Position numbers and translations under genes: made by a program. This document shows, piece after piece, positions 1 to 8,370 of a DNA stretch of 64,000 bases. Source of the DNA: Hyphomicrobiaceae bacterium (GTDB lineage Bacteria > Pseudomonadota > Alphaproteobacteria > Rhizobiales > Hyphomicrobiaceae); the NCBI GenBank assembly GCA_020442165.1, contig JAGRKV010000088.1:53458-117457 (forward strand), read 5' to 3'. The notes under the pieces were generated by a model that saw only the letters and a list, made by a program, of their open reading frames with translations, did no database searches and was not told the DNA's origin. How positions within the stretch are numbered: the first letter of the stretch is position 1; each line of letters starts with the position of its first letter.

Positions 1-315
1 GACACCTGACTCGCGCAGCGCATGCAATACGCCGAGCCGTAAGGTGATCTGTTCCAGGCTGCCCGTCGACACCGAGCGCACGAATGCGCCATCCGGCAGT
101 GTTCCCTCAAAACCTGGGATGTCGATGCCGCACGCCATGCGCGTATCGAACGCACAGGCCTTCAATGTCGTGATGACAACGCCAGCCCCCATCGTTTCCA
201 TCGCCGTCTTGAGCTGCCGGGCGTGCCAGTCGCCCGAGCCCTCCTCGACGAATAGAACAATCTGGGGGCGGCGATTGGGGCCGCCGGTGACGCGCGTTGC
301 AAACTTCTCGCTCAT
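1..315 (-). CDS. RimK-family ATP-grasp ligase of the H4MPT cluster, 5' part only
   Basis: The reading frame is open from an ATG at 315 to the window edge, giving the first 105 residues; the rest lies outside. An AAGGA ribosome-binding site sits about 8 bases ahead of the ATG. The visible part contains IVLFVEEGSGDWHARQLK near residue 19 and VRSVSTGSLEQITLRLGVLH near residue 78, which I recognise from the RimK-like alpha-L-glutamate ligases (Orf17 type) that accompany mch in methylotroph formaldehyde-oxidation clusters. The likely role is adding glutamate to the tetrahydromethanopterin side chain or an associated cofactor; this is known only from family context. It lies 34 bases downstream of mch on the same strand, so it is probably in the same operon. 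Confidence 0.8.
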   Translation of the reverse strand, partial: MSEKFATRVTGGPNRRPQIVLFVEEGSGDWHARQLKTAMETMGAGVVITTLKACAFDTRMACGIDIPGFEGTLPDGAFVRSVSTGSLEQITLRLGVLHALRESGV

Positions 316-349
316 GCTGCGACAGTCCTTCGTGCGCTAGGTCCCGATC

Positions 350-1318
350 TCAACTGCGGAAGCTCGCGTCGACAATCTCCGGAGCCAGAGCGCCGCCGTG
401 GAACGACTGTCCGGTGTCGAGATTGGAAACCGTCACCCGCGCCGGACTGAACAGCATCGGGTCGATCTTGTAGAAGTCACCGGCCACCGCGGCGAAGATC
501 TCTGCGAACGGTTGACCATAGGCCGACGACGAGCGCGACGGCAGCTTTTCGGCAAGCTCCCGTGCGGCATCATCCGACCCGCGAACGAACAGCTGGATCC
601 GGCCGCCATAAATGATGGCGTCATTGGTCCGTCCCATCGCCTTGATGAAGTCCGGGATCGGCGGCGCGATCGGCGCCACGCCATAGCCATCAACAATATG
701 GTCCAGCGGGAAGTGCAACTCGTGCGCTTTGTGCAATGCCACTTCCAGAACACGCGCGGCAATCTGCACCGTTCCGGCAAGCGATCCGGTCGGCGCATAA
801 AGGATCGACAGCTTGTCCACGCCAATCCCGCACGCCTTGGCCACGTTGGCGGCAACCTCGGACGGTGGTGCGTTGTCGCCCTCGATGACGAGCGCTGTGC
901 GTTCCGCCGTGTCGGCATAGCCCAGCTCCTCGTAGAGCTTTTCCACGCGCGACATCGCCCGCGCGGGTCCCGAACCCAACGCAAAGAAATCGCCTTCGGA
1001 AATGGTCCAGCCGGCATACTGGCTGCCAAGGCACGCGATCACCGGGTTTGCCGAATGCACGACGACGCCAAGTGGCCAGCGTTCGTCGCCCGAAGCCGAA
1101 GTGATCCTGACGGTGCCAAGCCCGCCCATGCAGATTTCGCCGAGCCGACGGCCAGCTTCAAGACCACCGGGCGTTGCAGCCCCGCAGTCGATACGCTGTT
1201 CGCCAGCAGCTCCCGTGCTGACGATACAGCGCAGGGCTTCTGCATCGGTGACGAGTTGGTCGACGATGTGCTGGGCGCGCGTGGAAACGCTCACGGTGGT
1301 GGAACCGTTGGCTTTCAT
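350..1318 (-). CDS. mch: methenyltetrahydromethanopterin cyclohydrolase
   Basis: The 322-residue protein has the usual length of Mch, which interconverts 5,10-methenyl-H4MPT and 5-formyl-H4MPT in the cytoplasm as the third step of H4MPT-linked formaldehyde oxidation. Recognised stretches are LRCIVSTGAAGEQRIDCGA near the N-terminus, GSGPARAMSRVEKLYEELGY in the middle and IYGGRIQLFVRG toward the C-terminus. Its ATG overlaps the stop of the upstream ATP-grasp gene by four bases, so the two are translationally coupled. Methylotrophs and some methanotrophs carry this gene next to mtdB, as here. The identification is firm. Confidence 0.95.
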   Translation of the reverse strand: MKANGSTTVSVSTRAQHIVDQLVTDAEALRCIVSTGAAGEQRIDCGAATPGGLEAGRRLGEICMGGLGTVRITSASGDERWPLGVVVHSANPVIACLGSQYAGWTISEGDFFALGSGPARAMSRVEKLYEELGYADTAERTALVIEGDNAPPSEVAANVAKACGIGVDKLSILYAPTGSLAGTVQIAARVLEVALHKAHELHFPLDHIVDGYGVAPIAPPIPDFIKAMGRTNDAIIYGGRIQLFVRGSDDAARELAEKLPSRSSSAYGQPFAEIFAAVAGDFYKIDPMLFSPARVTVSNLDTGQSFHGGALAPEIVDASFRS

Positions 1319-2469
1319 TTCGGTGCTTCCTTCCCTGACTTTTTTTCCCGACCATATAGCATGGCCTTTGCGATACCCAAGCGCTCGTCGAGTAACGCGA
1401 CAGCCAGCTTTGCGGTTTTGCCTTCAGCCGAGACGGTACAAACGGGCAAATGCGGCCCGATGCGGATGCCTGCAGACGGACGATCGGCAATCCAGTCTGG
1501 CCATGCAACCTGGGGCACGGACAAACCTTGGTCATCAGCGTAAACGTATGCCGCCGCACGCGGGCACGGCGCCCAATTCCGGGCGAGAATTGCTGCAGGA
1601 TCTCCACCTGTAACGGCGGCGATATGGGAGGCAAACAGCGTACCCTGACTGTCGTCGAGGACATCGAGCGACACGCCTGGACGCGGGTTGACCTCAAGCA
1701 GGAGAGGGCCTTCATCGCCGACCAGAAAATCGAACGAGACAAGACCTTCGAGTTGGAGGGCACGGGCAAGGTCGAGCCCAATCTCGATGAGACGCGCTTC
1801 CAGATCTGCATCGATATCCATGTTGCCGACGATGCCGCCAAACCGGAATGGCCGCCGCGGTTTTGGCGCGAGCCAGCTTTGGGTGAAAGCGAAGGCCGCG
1901 CTCTTGCCGATGATCCCGAGCATCGAAACGGCGACACCCTCAACCTCGCGCTGAAAATATCGGTCGCGCTGTTTCGAAACCCGCGCCCGACAGCGCGCGA
2001 TATGCAACCCGCCGCTGCCGCCGATCCGCTTGGTCAGCCACCCACGGCCATCGGCAGGGGGCACCATGCGCGTATCGGGATGAGAAATGCCCAGATCCTC
2101 CAGCAGCGGAAAGAACCGATCGGGGCTCTTGGTGGCAGTTATCGTTTCCGGTGAGCAACCCAGGAGGGTGTATCGGTCGGCAAGCCGCGCGACGAGGGCG
2201 GGCGCATCCTCAAAACCGGCTCCGAGGACGAGCCCGATCGGCGCGCGAGCGGCTTTGCCTGAAAGCTCATCGAGTGCAGCTTGAAGCGACCCAAACCCGA
2301 AGCCGCGCTGGAACGACTGAGGCAGAACTCTGACGTTGCCTTGTGCGATCTCGCGGGTGTCATCGTCGCCGAACGCATCGACGACCAGCGGCCGATAGCC
2401 AGCCCTGCGCGCGGATGCAGCAAGCACCCGCCCGGAGAAACCGGCAATCAGGACCGTTGGCTCGGACAC
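1315..2469 (-). CDS. ATP-grasp protein of the H4MPT cluster (Orf5 type)
   Basis: This 384-residue protein starts with a Rossmann-like stretch (VLIAGFSGRVLAASARRAGY) and contains ATP-grasp elements: a lysine-glycine region KRIGGSGGLHIARCR near residue 166 and the metal-binding end VSFDFLVGDEGPLLLEVNPRPG near residue 262. It belongs to the ATP-grasp family found between mch and mtdB in methylotrophs (Orf5), whose mutants are affected in C1 metabolism; the substrate is not established. It presumably joins an amino acid or similar acid to a cofactor during methanopterin biosynthesis, which is inference. It overlaps mch by four bases and starts 15 bases after mtdB ends. Confidence 0.85.
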   Translation of the reverse strand: MSEPTVLIAGFSGRVLAASARRAGYRPLVVDAFGDDDTREIAQGNVRVLPQSFQRGFGFGSLQAALDELSGKAARAPIGLVLGAGFEDAPALVARLADRYTLLGCSPETITATKSPDRFFPLLEDLGISHPDTRMVPPADGRGWLTKRIGGSGGLHIARCRARVSKQRDRYFQREVEGVAVSMLGIIGKSAAFAFTQSWLAPKPRRPFRFGGIVGNMDIDADLEARLIEIGLDLARALQLEGLVSFDFLVGDEGPLLLEVNPRPGVSLDVLDDSQGTLFASHIAAVTGGDPAAILARNWAPCPRAAAYVYADDQGLSVPQVAWPDWIADRPSAGIRIGPHLPVCTVSAEGKTAKLAVALLDERLGIAKAMLYGREKKSGKEAPK

Positions 2470-2484
2470 TGCGCGCTCGGCGCG

Positions 2485-3387
2485 TCAGCCGACGAAAGTG
2501 CGCGCGAGCTTGAAGGCGTCGCGGAAGTCGAAATGCACCGGCTTGTCGGAGGCGATCATCTGCTTGAAGAGACCCGACTCCGTTTTGTACTTGATATCGC
2601 CGATGGCCAGCGGTCCGACTCCCAGGGCATTGCAGCCTGGCAGCGGATCGCCATTCATGAACAGCTCCATGCCTTCGACGCCCGGCGGCGGCACGGCATT
2701 GACATCGGCGATCACCTTGAGGTTCTTCGCCAGTTCCTTGTGCTCCTTCGAGACCACCTGCACGCCCGCAGCCGCCGCGGCAAAGATCACGTCAGCATTG
2801 GCGATGATGTCGCGTTTCTGATCCGCCGTCTCACCAGCTACCGCTTCCAGATCGACACCGAAGCGCTCCTTGGAGATTTCCGCTGACTTGATGACGCGAT
2901 CGACGCCGCGATGGGCGACGAGTTGGACGTCGGCGCCTTCCAGGGCGGCAATGATCGAGGAGGCAAAACCGACCACGCCGGTTGCGCCGAACACCGCGAC
3001 TTTGACGCCTTTCCAGCCCGAGTTGAATTTGTCCTTCAGCACCTTCTCGACGCAGGCGACCATGGCAGCAGCCGTCGTGAACGATCCCGCTGGATCAGCG
3101 AACGTGGAAAGCTCGAACGGCGGCACCATCGCTTCCTTGGCTGCCTTCATCATGTCGAGCGCTAAAATGGCATCCTTGCCGCCGAAGAAGACGCCGGTCT
3201 GCGGTCCGTAATGAGGCGGGCGGGAGAAGATCGCATCCTGGACGAGCGCGGTTACTTTTTTCAGCTCGACGTGCGTATAGGGGATGATGACCTTGAAGCC
3301 AGCGTCCGTCGCCATGTTGACGTCAAACGGACTGACATGCTCGCTGGGATCGAGCATGTGCAGGATGGGTGTTCCCTTTTCGGACAT
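2485..3387 (-). CDS. mtdB: NAD(P)-dependent methylenetetrahydromethanopterin dehydrogenase
   Basis: The 300-residue protein matches MtdB in length and sequence. The N-terminal part (PILHMLDPSEHVSPFDVNMA) binds the pterin and a Rossmann fold follows with VAVFGATGVVGFASSIIAAL near residue 130. MtdB oxidises methylene-H4MPT to methenyl-H4MPT in the cytoplasm, directly before the Mch step encoded downstream. A GGAGAGAACGA-like ribosome-binding region precedes the ATG. It sits 11 bases after the beta-RFAP synthase gene on the same strand, forming mptG-mtdB-orf5-mch-rimK. MtdA is a related enzyme, but the context with mch favours MtdB. Confidence 0.93.
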   Translation of the reverse strand: MSEKGTPILHMLDPSEHVSPFDVNMATDAGFKVIIPYTHVELKKVTALVQDAIFSRPPHYGPQTGVFFGGKDAILALDMMKAAKEAMVPPFELSTFADPAGSFTTAAAMVACVEKVLKDKFNSGWKGVKVAVFGATGVVGFASSIIAALEGADVQLVAHRGVDRVIKSAEISKERFGVDLEAVAGETADQKRDIIANADVIFAAAAAGVQVVSKEHKELAKNLKVIADVNAVPPPGVEGMELFMNGDPLPGCNALGVGPLAIGDIKYKTESGLFKQMIASDKPVHFDFRDAFKLARTFVG

Positions 3388-3398
3388 TCGTTCTCTCC

Positions 3399-4388
3399 TT
3401 ATTGGCCGGTTTCGGCGGTTTTGAGTATTTGGATCTGCGCACCGGTATTGCGGCCGGCGACGATCATCAGTTCGAGCCCCCGGGAATTAGCCGCTCCCAG
3501 CACGGAATGATAGAGGGTGGCGGCTTCTTTTTCGCTGCTGACGAACGCAAAACCGGTCGGTCCCCACGAACTCTGGCCGATGCCGACCGCCCCCATCGAA
3601 GCCAGCATTCCCGCCACTTCACCCACCTTCGGATTGGACCAGGCGCTCCCGCCTTGCGCCGGTGAGAAGTGAGCGCCAACGAGCGACTGGATCTCGGTGA
3701 TGGCGCTGCCGAAGCCCGCTATATCAGCTTCGGTCAGCGCTGGTGCTGCCTGCATGAGAACCAGATGAGCGAGCCGCGCCGATGTCGCTTCCGCCATCGG
3801 CGGCAACCCCGCGAAAGCCTTGGTCTCGCGGTCGCCGTGAACACCGGTTTCGGCAGGGTCGAGGATCAGCAGGATGCGCCAGTCCTCCGGCATCGCCGTG
3901 TGAATGAGGACGGGAGGCGGCGCGTCGATCGCCCCCCGGCCACCATCGACGATAAAGCCCCCATGATCGAAGGCGGCAATGCCGATCGACGAGCGCTGGC
4001 CGCGCCCGGTCAAGGTTCCAAGCAGGTCGAACGGCCGGGCGGTTCCCGCAAGTCGCAATGCGCCCGCAGCCACAGCCAGCGACAACTGCGTTCCAGAGCC
4101 TAGCCCCGCGTGGGCGGGAATGGCTTCTTCGATCGTTATGTCGAAATCGCCTTCGATGCCTATGGTCTGGCGCAACTTTTCAATGACGCGGATGGCCCGA
4201 TTGCTCTCTGGCCCGCGCGCGCTGGTCGATTTTGCGCGGCGGATCGTCAGCCGTGTCTCTGGCCGGTTGATGGCGAGCCCGATGCTACCGTAGAGCCGGC
4301 CGAGCCCGCCATTGAGATCGACAAAACCCAGATGCAGACGCGCAGGCGCCGCTATACGCAGCGCAGCCGTCTCTTTTGGGTCAGCCAT
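3399..4388 (-). CDS. mptG: beta-ribofuranosylaminobenzene 5'-phosphate synthase
   Basis: The protein has GHMP-kinase-type architecture: an N-terminal strand AALRIAAPARLHLGFVDLNG, a glycine-rich segment IPAHAGLGSGTQLSLAVAAG and a C-terminal GIGQSSWGPTGFAFV motif. Beta-RFAP synthases condense p-aminobenzoate (or 4-hydroxybenzoate) with PRPP in the first committed step of methanopterin synthesis. A longer frame is open to 4499, but I chose the ATG at 4388 because AAGGACC lies 7 bases before it and homology begins there; this gives 329 residues. It is the first gene of the minus-strand H4MPT operon and is divergent from the carbinolamine dehydratase gene, with a shared 125-base promoter region. 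Confidence 0.9.
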   Translation of the reverse strand: MADPKETAALRIAAPARLHLGFVDLNGGLGRLYGSIGLAINRPETRLTIRRAKSTSARGPESNRAIRVIEKLRQTIGIEGDFDITIEEAIPAHAGLGSGTQLSLAVAAGALRLAGTARPFDLLGTLTGRGQRSSIGIAAFDHGGFIVDGGRGAIDAPPPVLIHTAMPEDWRILLILDPAETGVHGDRETKAFAGLPPMAEATSARLAHLVLMQAAPALTEADIAGFGSAITEIQSLVGAHFSPAQGGSAWSNPKVGEVAGMLASMGAVGIGQSSWGPTGFAFVSSEKEAATLYHSVLGAANSRGLELMIVAGRNTGAQIQILKTAETGQ

Positions 4389-4513
4389 CGCAAGGTCCTT
4401 GTCGTCGATCATGGGTGGCAAGGCAGATGCCCGGTTGCGCGAAGTTGGCCGCTGGCGCACCTTTAGCCCAACAACGCCTAACGCGCCATCAAGCACCACA
4501 GAGGAAGCTTAGC

Positions 4514-4891
4514 ATGCCAGCAGAACGGGAAAAGCCAATGCCTGAACAGGAAGTCAAGGCTTGGCTGGAAAGAAATTTGCCCAAATGGTCGCTCGAAGAC
4601 GGCTGGATCCGCCGGACCTATAAGACTGCGAGCTGGAAAAGCACGCTGATGGTCATCAATACGGTGGGACACCTTGCCGAGGCGGCCTGGCATCACCCCG
4701 ATTTGACAGCATCCTACGCCTGGGTAGAGGTGCGCTTGATGACGCATTCCGCAAAGGGGATCACGGCCAAGGATCTCGCACTGGCCTCGAAAATCGAGGA
4801 GGTCGTGTCCTGGCAGCCCGGCATCGAAGGCAAGGGCCTGGAGGGCACGCCGCAGGAGGACATGCGGTTTGCCTACATCAAGTATGACTGA
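4514..4891 (+). CDS. pterin-4a-carbinolamine dehydratase family protein
   Basis: The 125-residue product resembles pterin-4-alpha-carbinolamine dehydratases (PhhB/DCoH fold): WSLEDGWIRRTYKTASWKS near residue 24, then the HLAEAAWHHPDL segment carrying the active-site histidines and YAWVEVRLMTHSAKGIT. Members dehydrate 4a-hydroxytetrahydropterins; in methylotrophs a copy is clustered with H4MPT genes and may act in methanopterin synthesis instead of aromatic amino acid hydroxylation. That assignment is inference from position. The ATG at 4514 was preferred to upstream in-frame starts because AGAGGAAG lies 7 bases before it. folK follows 62 bases downstream on the same strand. Confidence 0.88.
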   Translation: MPAEREKPMPEQEVKAWLERNLPKWSLEDGWIRRTYKTASWKSTLMVINTVGHLAEAAWHHPDLTASYAWVEVRLMTHSAKGITAKDLALASKIEEVVSWQPGIEGKGLEGTPQEDMRFAYIKYD

Positions 4892-4953
4892 TAAGGCGCA
4901 AGGGGTGAGGCACGCCCGCTTGCGGCGCGCCATCAAGAGGAGCGAAAAGCCCC

Positions 4954-5448
4954 ATGAGCCTTGCCCGTAATTTCGATGCCATCGTAGCGCTCGGTGCCAA
5001 TATTGGTGACAAGCGCGCCAACATCGCTCGTGCGCTCGAGTTGTTATGCGCGCAAGGAGACATTTCCATCCTTGCGCGCTCGCGCGACTTCAAGACGCCT
5101 CCCTGGGGCATCACCGACCAGCCGTGGTTCGTCAATGCTTGTGCCTCGGTCCGCACGGAGCTGGGTGCGCGCGCGTTGTTGGAACGCTGCCTGGACGTCG
5201 AGCGAAAGCTGGGCCGCGTGCGCGCCCAGAAGTGGGGCCCACGTATCATCGATCTGGACGTGCTGGTGCATCTCGATGGCGCAGTGAACGAGCCCGATCT
5301 CGTGCTGCCCCATCCACGCATCACCGAACGCGCCTTCGTGCTTGCGCCGCTCGCGGATGTGGCGCCGGATCTGGAATTGAACGGCAAGACGGTAGCCGAG
5401 TGGCTGGCAGTCACCGACCAATCCGGTGTCGAACCGTTTGTAGATTGA
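4954..5448 (+). CDS. folK: 2-amino-4-hydroxy-6-hydroxymethyldihydropteridine diphosphokinase
   Basis: The 164-residue protein is a typical HPPK. It starts with IVALGANIGDKRANIARALE, contains FKTPPWGITDQPWFVNACA and the signature RWGPRxIDLDxL as KWGPRIIDLDVLVHL, followed by LVLPHPRITERAFVLAPLAD. HPPK transfers pyrophosphate from ATP to 6-hydroxymethyl-7,8-dihydropterin, feeding folate synthesis, and the same pterin pool supplies methanopterin. Its place after a carbinolamine dehydratase and opposite mptG suggests a cluster for pterin cofactors, although folB and folP are not visible. A GAGG ribosome-binding site precedes the ATG. Confidence 0.93.
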   Translation: MSLARNFDAIVALGANIGDKRANIARALELLCAQGDISILARSRDFKTPPWGITDQPWFVNACASVRTELGARALLERCLDVERKLGRVRAQKWGPRIIDLDVLVHLDGAVNEPDLVLPHPRITERAFVLAPLADVAPDLELNGKTVAEWLAVTDQSGVEPFVD

Positions 5449-5522
5449 TGGCTTGGTTGACCGCTGGGTTTGACGGTCAGCTTGGGATGGACCACCCATG
5501 ACCGCAAAGTGGCATCAACGAA

Positions 5523-5552
5523 AATCGGCGCTACCGGAAGGCAGCGCCGATT
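5523..5552 (-). terminator. intrinsic terminator of the cytochrome c gene
   Basis: A perfect 10-bp stem (AATCGGCGCT paired with AGCGCCGATT) encloses a 10-base loop. On the minus strand it is followed by TTTTCG, about 45 bases after the cytochrome c stop, so it fits a rho-independent terminator for that gene. It may also stop transcription from folK on the plus strand, but no T-run follows in that direction. Confidence 0.75.
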
Positions 5553-5595
5553 GTCATGCATCAAACGGGCTGATGCAAACTTGCGTATGTCGGAA

Positions 5596-5955
5596 TTACT
5601 TCTGAGCGGCCAGATAAGCGATAAGGTCCTTGCGGTCCTTCTCGTCCTTGACACCGACGAATACCATCTTGTTGCCGGGGATATTGCCCTTGGGATCGGC
5701 AAGGTAGGCATCGAGCGACGCTTCATCCCAGGTCTTGCCGGAATTCTTCATGGCGTCGGAATAGTTGAAGCCCTCAACTGCACCAGCCTTGCGGCCGACG
5801 ACGCCGTTCAGGTGCGGGCCAACCTTGTTCTTGCCATCGACGGCATGGCACGCCTTGCACTTCTTGAACACGCTCTCGCCGTTTGCAGCGTCCTGCGCCA
5901 TGGCGAACGACGGCAGAGCGATCACGAGTCCAGCAGCGAGTAGAAATTTGCGCAT
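5596..5955 (-). CDS. periplasmic class I cytochrome c (c2/c550 type)
   Basis: The 119-residue precursor has a signal peptide (MRKFLLAAGLVIALPSFAMA, cleavage near residue 20), one haem-binding motif CKACH at residues 33-37 and a C-terminal methionine ligand candidate in GNKMVFVG. Soluble small cytochromes of this type carry electrons in the periplasm, for example from dehydrogenases to an oxidase. Being beside the pqq operon, it could serve a PQQ-dependent dehydrogenase, but it is monocistronic with its own terminator, so this is only a suggestion. Cytochrome c2 and MxaG-like cytochromes are the alternatives; the short length favours a c2/c550 type. Confidence 0.9.
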   Translation of the reverse strand: MRKFLLAAGLVIALPSFAMAQDAANGESVFKKCKACHAVDGKNKVGPHLNGVVGRKAGAVEGFNYSDAMKNSGKTWDEASLDAYLADPKGNIPGNKMVFVGVKDEKDRKDLIAYLAAQK

Positions 5956-6155
5956 GTTGAGTTATTCCTCCCTTCGAGTCCGGATGAGACAGAAGCCTAT
6001 CAGGTGAGACCGATAGACCTAACCCCTGGATGTGGCAAGAGTCGTATACCGGTGCTAATCAGTATGCGACAAAGTGTTCATCCACCATGCAGGGTAAATC
6101 ATTTCGCCTGAACTCGCGATGAACCAACAGTCCAATATTTGGTTGCCAAAGCAGC

Positions 6156-7304
6156 TCATGAGGCTGGTTTTGCGGCCATCCGACGGTAGATGAAGTCTGG
6201 TGCCGCATTATGGCTTTCTTCCCGAGCCACTTTTGCCCAATCAGCGTGATGTGGAGAAAGAGAGCAGCCAGGATCCGTATTGGCGGCATCACCGGTTAAC
6301 GCCAGAGCCTGGCAGCGGCAGCCGCCGAAATCGATCTCCTTGCGCGGGCAGGATTTGCACGGCTCTTTCATCCAGTCCGTTCCGCGGTAGAGATTGAAGG
6401 CGTCCCCTTCGAGCCAGATCTCGCGCAGGCCGCGATCCTTAACATTGTCGAACTGGAGTCCTGGCAGGCTCTCGGCGGCATGACACGGCAGCACGCGGCC
6501 GGACGGTGTGACATTCATGATGCCGCGGCCCCAGCCACCCATGCATGGCTTGGGAAATTTGGCGTAGTAGTCGGGCACCACGAAGTCGATGACCAGGATG
6601 CCTTTGAGACGTTCCTTCGCGTCACGCGCGATGCGGGCCGTCTCCATGAAGGCTTCCTCGGTCGGCATCAGCGCGGCGCGGTTTTTCAGCGCCCAGGCGT
6701 AGTACTGGATGTGTGCGATCTCCAGTCGTCCCGCACCCACTTCGACGGCATAGTCGATGATGCGCGGCAGGCTCGCGATGTTCTGGCGATGCAGCGGCGC
6801 ATTGATCGTCAGCGCCAGACCGAGCTCTTTCACCCAGCCGGCAACTTCGTGCTTCTTGGCAGCGCCTCCTTTGTAGGCGGCAATGCGATCAGCGTTCTCG
6901 GCATCGACGTCCTGAATGGAAAGCTGCACATGATCGAGCCCGATGTCGGCAAGGCGCTGGAGACGTTCCTTTGTCAGCAGCACGCCGGCCGTAATCAGGT
7001 TGGTATAGAGTCCCGCATCGACGGCTGCCTTGACGATCTCTTCCAGATCCTTGCGCGCTGTCGGCTCGCCGCCCGACAAATGCACTTGCAGTACGCCGAG
7101 CTCTCCGGCTTGCCGCATCACGCGGCACCAGTCTTCCGTCGATAGTTCGGTGTTGACCCGTTCCAGCTCCAGAGGATTGGAACAGTAAGGACATTGCAAC
7201 GGGCAGCGATGTGTCAGCTCAGCGAGCAGTCCGACGGGTGCGCGCGCGCAAACCGGGTCCGCTTCCAGCTCGACGGCGTGAGAGGATGTGCTCATTTCAT
7301 TCAT
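6156..7304 (-). CDS. pqqE: PQQ biosynthesis radical SAM protein PqqE
   Basis: The 382-residue protein carries the radical SAM cluster motif RCPLQCPYCSNP near residue 33 and a C-terminal SPASM region with CKSCPRKEIDFGGCRCQ binding auxiliary iron-sulfur clusters. PqqE makes the carbon-carbon bond between the glutamate and tyrosine of the PqqA peptide, held by PqqD. The ATG overlaps the pqqD stop by four bases, and it is the last gene of the pqqABCDE operon on the minus strand. HLSGGEPTARKDLEEIVKAA is the GGE motif of the SAM-binding fold. No break or missing cysteine is seen. Confidence 0.95.
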   Translation of the reverse strand: MNEMSTSSHAVELEADPVCARAPVGLLAELTHRCPLQCPYCSNPLELERVNTELSTEDWCRVMRQAGELGVLQVHLSGGEPTARKDLEEIVKAAVDAGLYTNLITAGVLLTKERLQRLADIGLDHVQLSIQDVDAENADRIAAYKGGAAKKHEVAGWVKELGLALTINAPLHRQNIASLPRIIDYAVEVGAGRLEIAHIQYYAWALKNRAALMPTEEAFMETARIARDAKERLKGILVIDFVVPDYYAKFPKPCMGGWGRGIMNVTPSGRVLPCHAAESLPGLQFDNVKDRGLREIWLEGDAFNLYRGTDWMKEPCKSCPRKEIDFGGCRCQALALTGDAANTDPGCSLSPHHADWAKVAREESHNAAPDFIYRRMAAKPAS

Positions 7305-7603
7305 GACGTCACAACTCCCTTGTCCGCCAGATCCTGAAGCATCGAAACGACGTCGCCCAGGATCACATCTTCAGGTGCATTGAAGTCCTTGCTCAAAATG
7401 GCAGAGATGTCAGCGACGGTGCGTTCGCCATCGCATAGCTTGAGAACTTCGACGGCAATCGGATCAGGCGTGAACACGCGCTCGGGAGCGAGCAGCAGCC
7501 ACACACCGCGTCCCGCGTCGTGCCTCAGCTTGATGTGTCGCGGCATCCGGGGCTTGGTGGCGGCCTCGACGATCAGCCGTTGCGGCGTGGGTCGGGCACC
7601 CAT
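7301..7603 (-). CDS. pqqD: PQQ biosynthesis peptide chaperone PqqD
   Basis: The 100-residue product has the RRE-domain sequence of PqqD: PRHIKLRHDAGRGVWLLLAP, then LKLCDGERTVADISAILSKD and the C-terminal VVSMLQDLADKGVV. PqqD binds the PqqA peptide and presents it to PqqE. The open frame extends to 7699 inside pqqC, but I chose the ATG at 7603, which overlaps the pqqC TGA as TGATG; the family size is about 90-100 residues. It is separate from PqqC here, whereas in Methylobacterium the two are fused. Confidence 0.92.
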   Translation of the reverse strand: MGARPTPQRLIVEAATKPRMPRHIKLRHDAGRGVWLLLAPERVFTPDPIAVEVLKLCDGERTVADISAILSKDFNAPEDVILGDVVSMLQDLADKGVVTS

Positions 7604-8370
7604 CACACACCCTCCGGCCTGAATGCGCCCGGCGGAATGTTGCCAGGCTCGTAGTAGGCATGATGCAGCGCGTCGAGCTGCGCCCACAAGACGTTGCACT
7701 TGAACTGCACGGCGCCGACGCAGGCGTCCTGCTCCGCGCGTGTCTGTGCATGTTGCTTGATGTAGGCGAGCGCGAAGTCCGCATCGCGCGGTGCCTGGTC
7801 CAGCCGGCGGCGGAAATAGGCCATCACCTTGTCGTCGATGAAATCGTAATTCTCCAGCATGCCGGAGATCCGCTCGCGATGGATCTTGGGCGCGAAGAGT
7901 TCCGTCAGCGAGGAGGCAACCGCGACCGTCAGCGGCTGCTCGCGCACGAAGTTGACGTAGGCCTCCACTGCGAACTTGGTGGCGGGCAGGGCGCCCTCGC
8001 GGCTGATGACATAATCGCGGTCAAGACCGAGCCCATCGGTCAGCACCAGCCAGCGCTCGATACCGCCGGGCTCCTCGGCACCAGCGCCGTCGTGGTCGAG
8101 AATGCGATGCAGCCACTCGCGGCGCAACTCGCGATCATGGCAGCGAGCCATCAACGCAGCGTCTTTACGCGGCACAGCCGATTGATAGCAGTAGCGGTTT
8201 AATGCCCACGCCTGCACCTGCCCCTTATTCAACTTGCCGCCATGCAGCAGCTTATGGAACGGATGCTTGTCATGGTAGCGCTCAGCGCCGACGGCCCGGA
8301 TTGCCGCCTCGAACGCTTCTGGGGTGAGCAGCTGATCGCCGTCGCTTCCAGCACTGCGTCTGTCACTCAT
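7603..8370 (-). CDS. pqqC: pyrroloquinoline-quinone synthase PqqC
   Basis: The 255-residue protein is a standard PqqC oxidase, which carries out the final ring closure and eight-electron oxidation to PQQ without a metal cofactor. Recognisable parts are YHDKHPFHKLLHGGKLNKGQ and WALNRYCYQSAVPRKDAALM in the N-terminal half and ENYDFIDDKVMAYFRRRLDQ in the C-terminal half. The ATG overlaps the pqqB stop by four bases and its stop overlaps the pqqD start, so translation of the operon is tightly coupled. No oddities are visible. Confidence 0.95.
   Translation of the reverse strand: MSDRRSAGSDGDQLLTPEAFEAAIRAVGAERYHDKHPFHKLLHGGKLNKGQVQAWALNRYCYQSAVPRKDAALMARCHDRELRREWLHRILDHDGAGAEEPGGIERWLVLTDGLGLDRDYVISREGALPATKFAVEAYVNFVREQPLTVAVASSLTELFAPKIHRERISGMLENYDFIDDKVMAYFRRRLDQAPRDADFALAYIKQHAQTRAEQDACVGAVQFKCNVLWAQLDALHHAYYEPGNIPPGAFRPEGV

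Noticed and set aside
44..1543. Plus-strand frames opposite the RimK-like, mch and ATP-grasp genes
   Set aside because: High GC opens long antisense frames; the minus-strand genes are recognised families in a known order.
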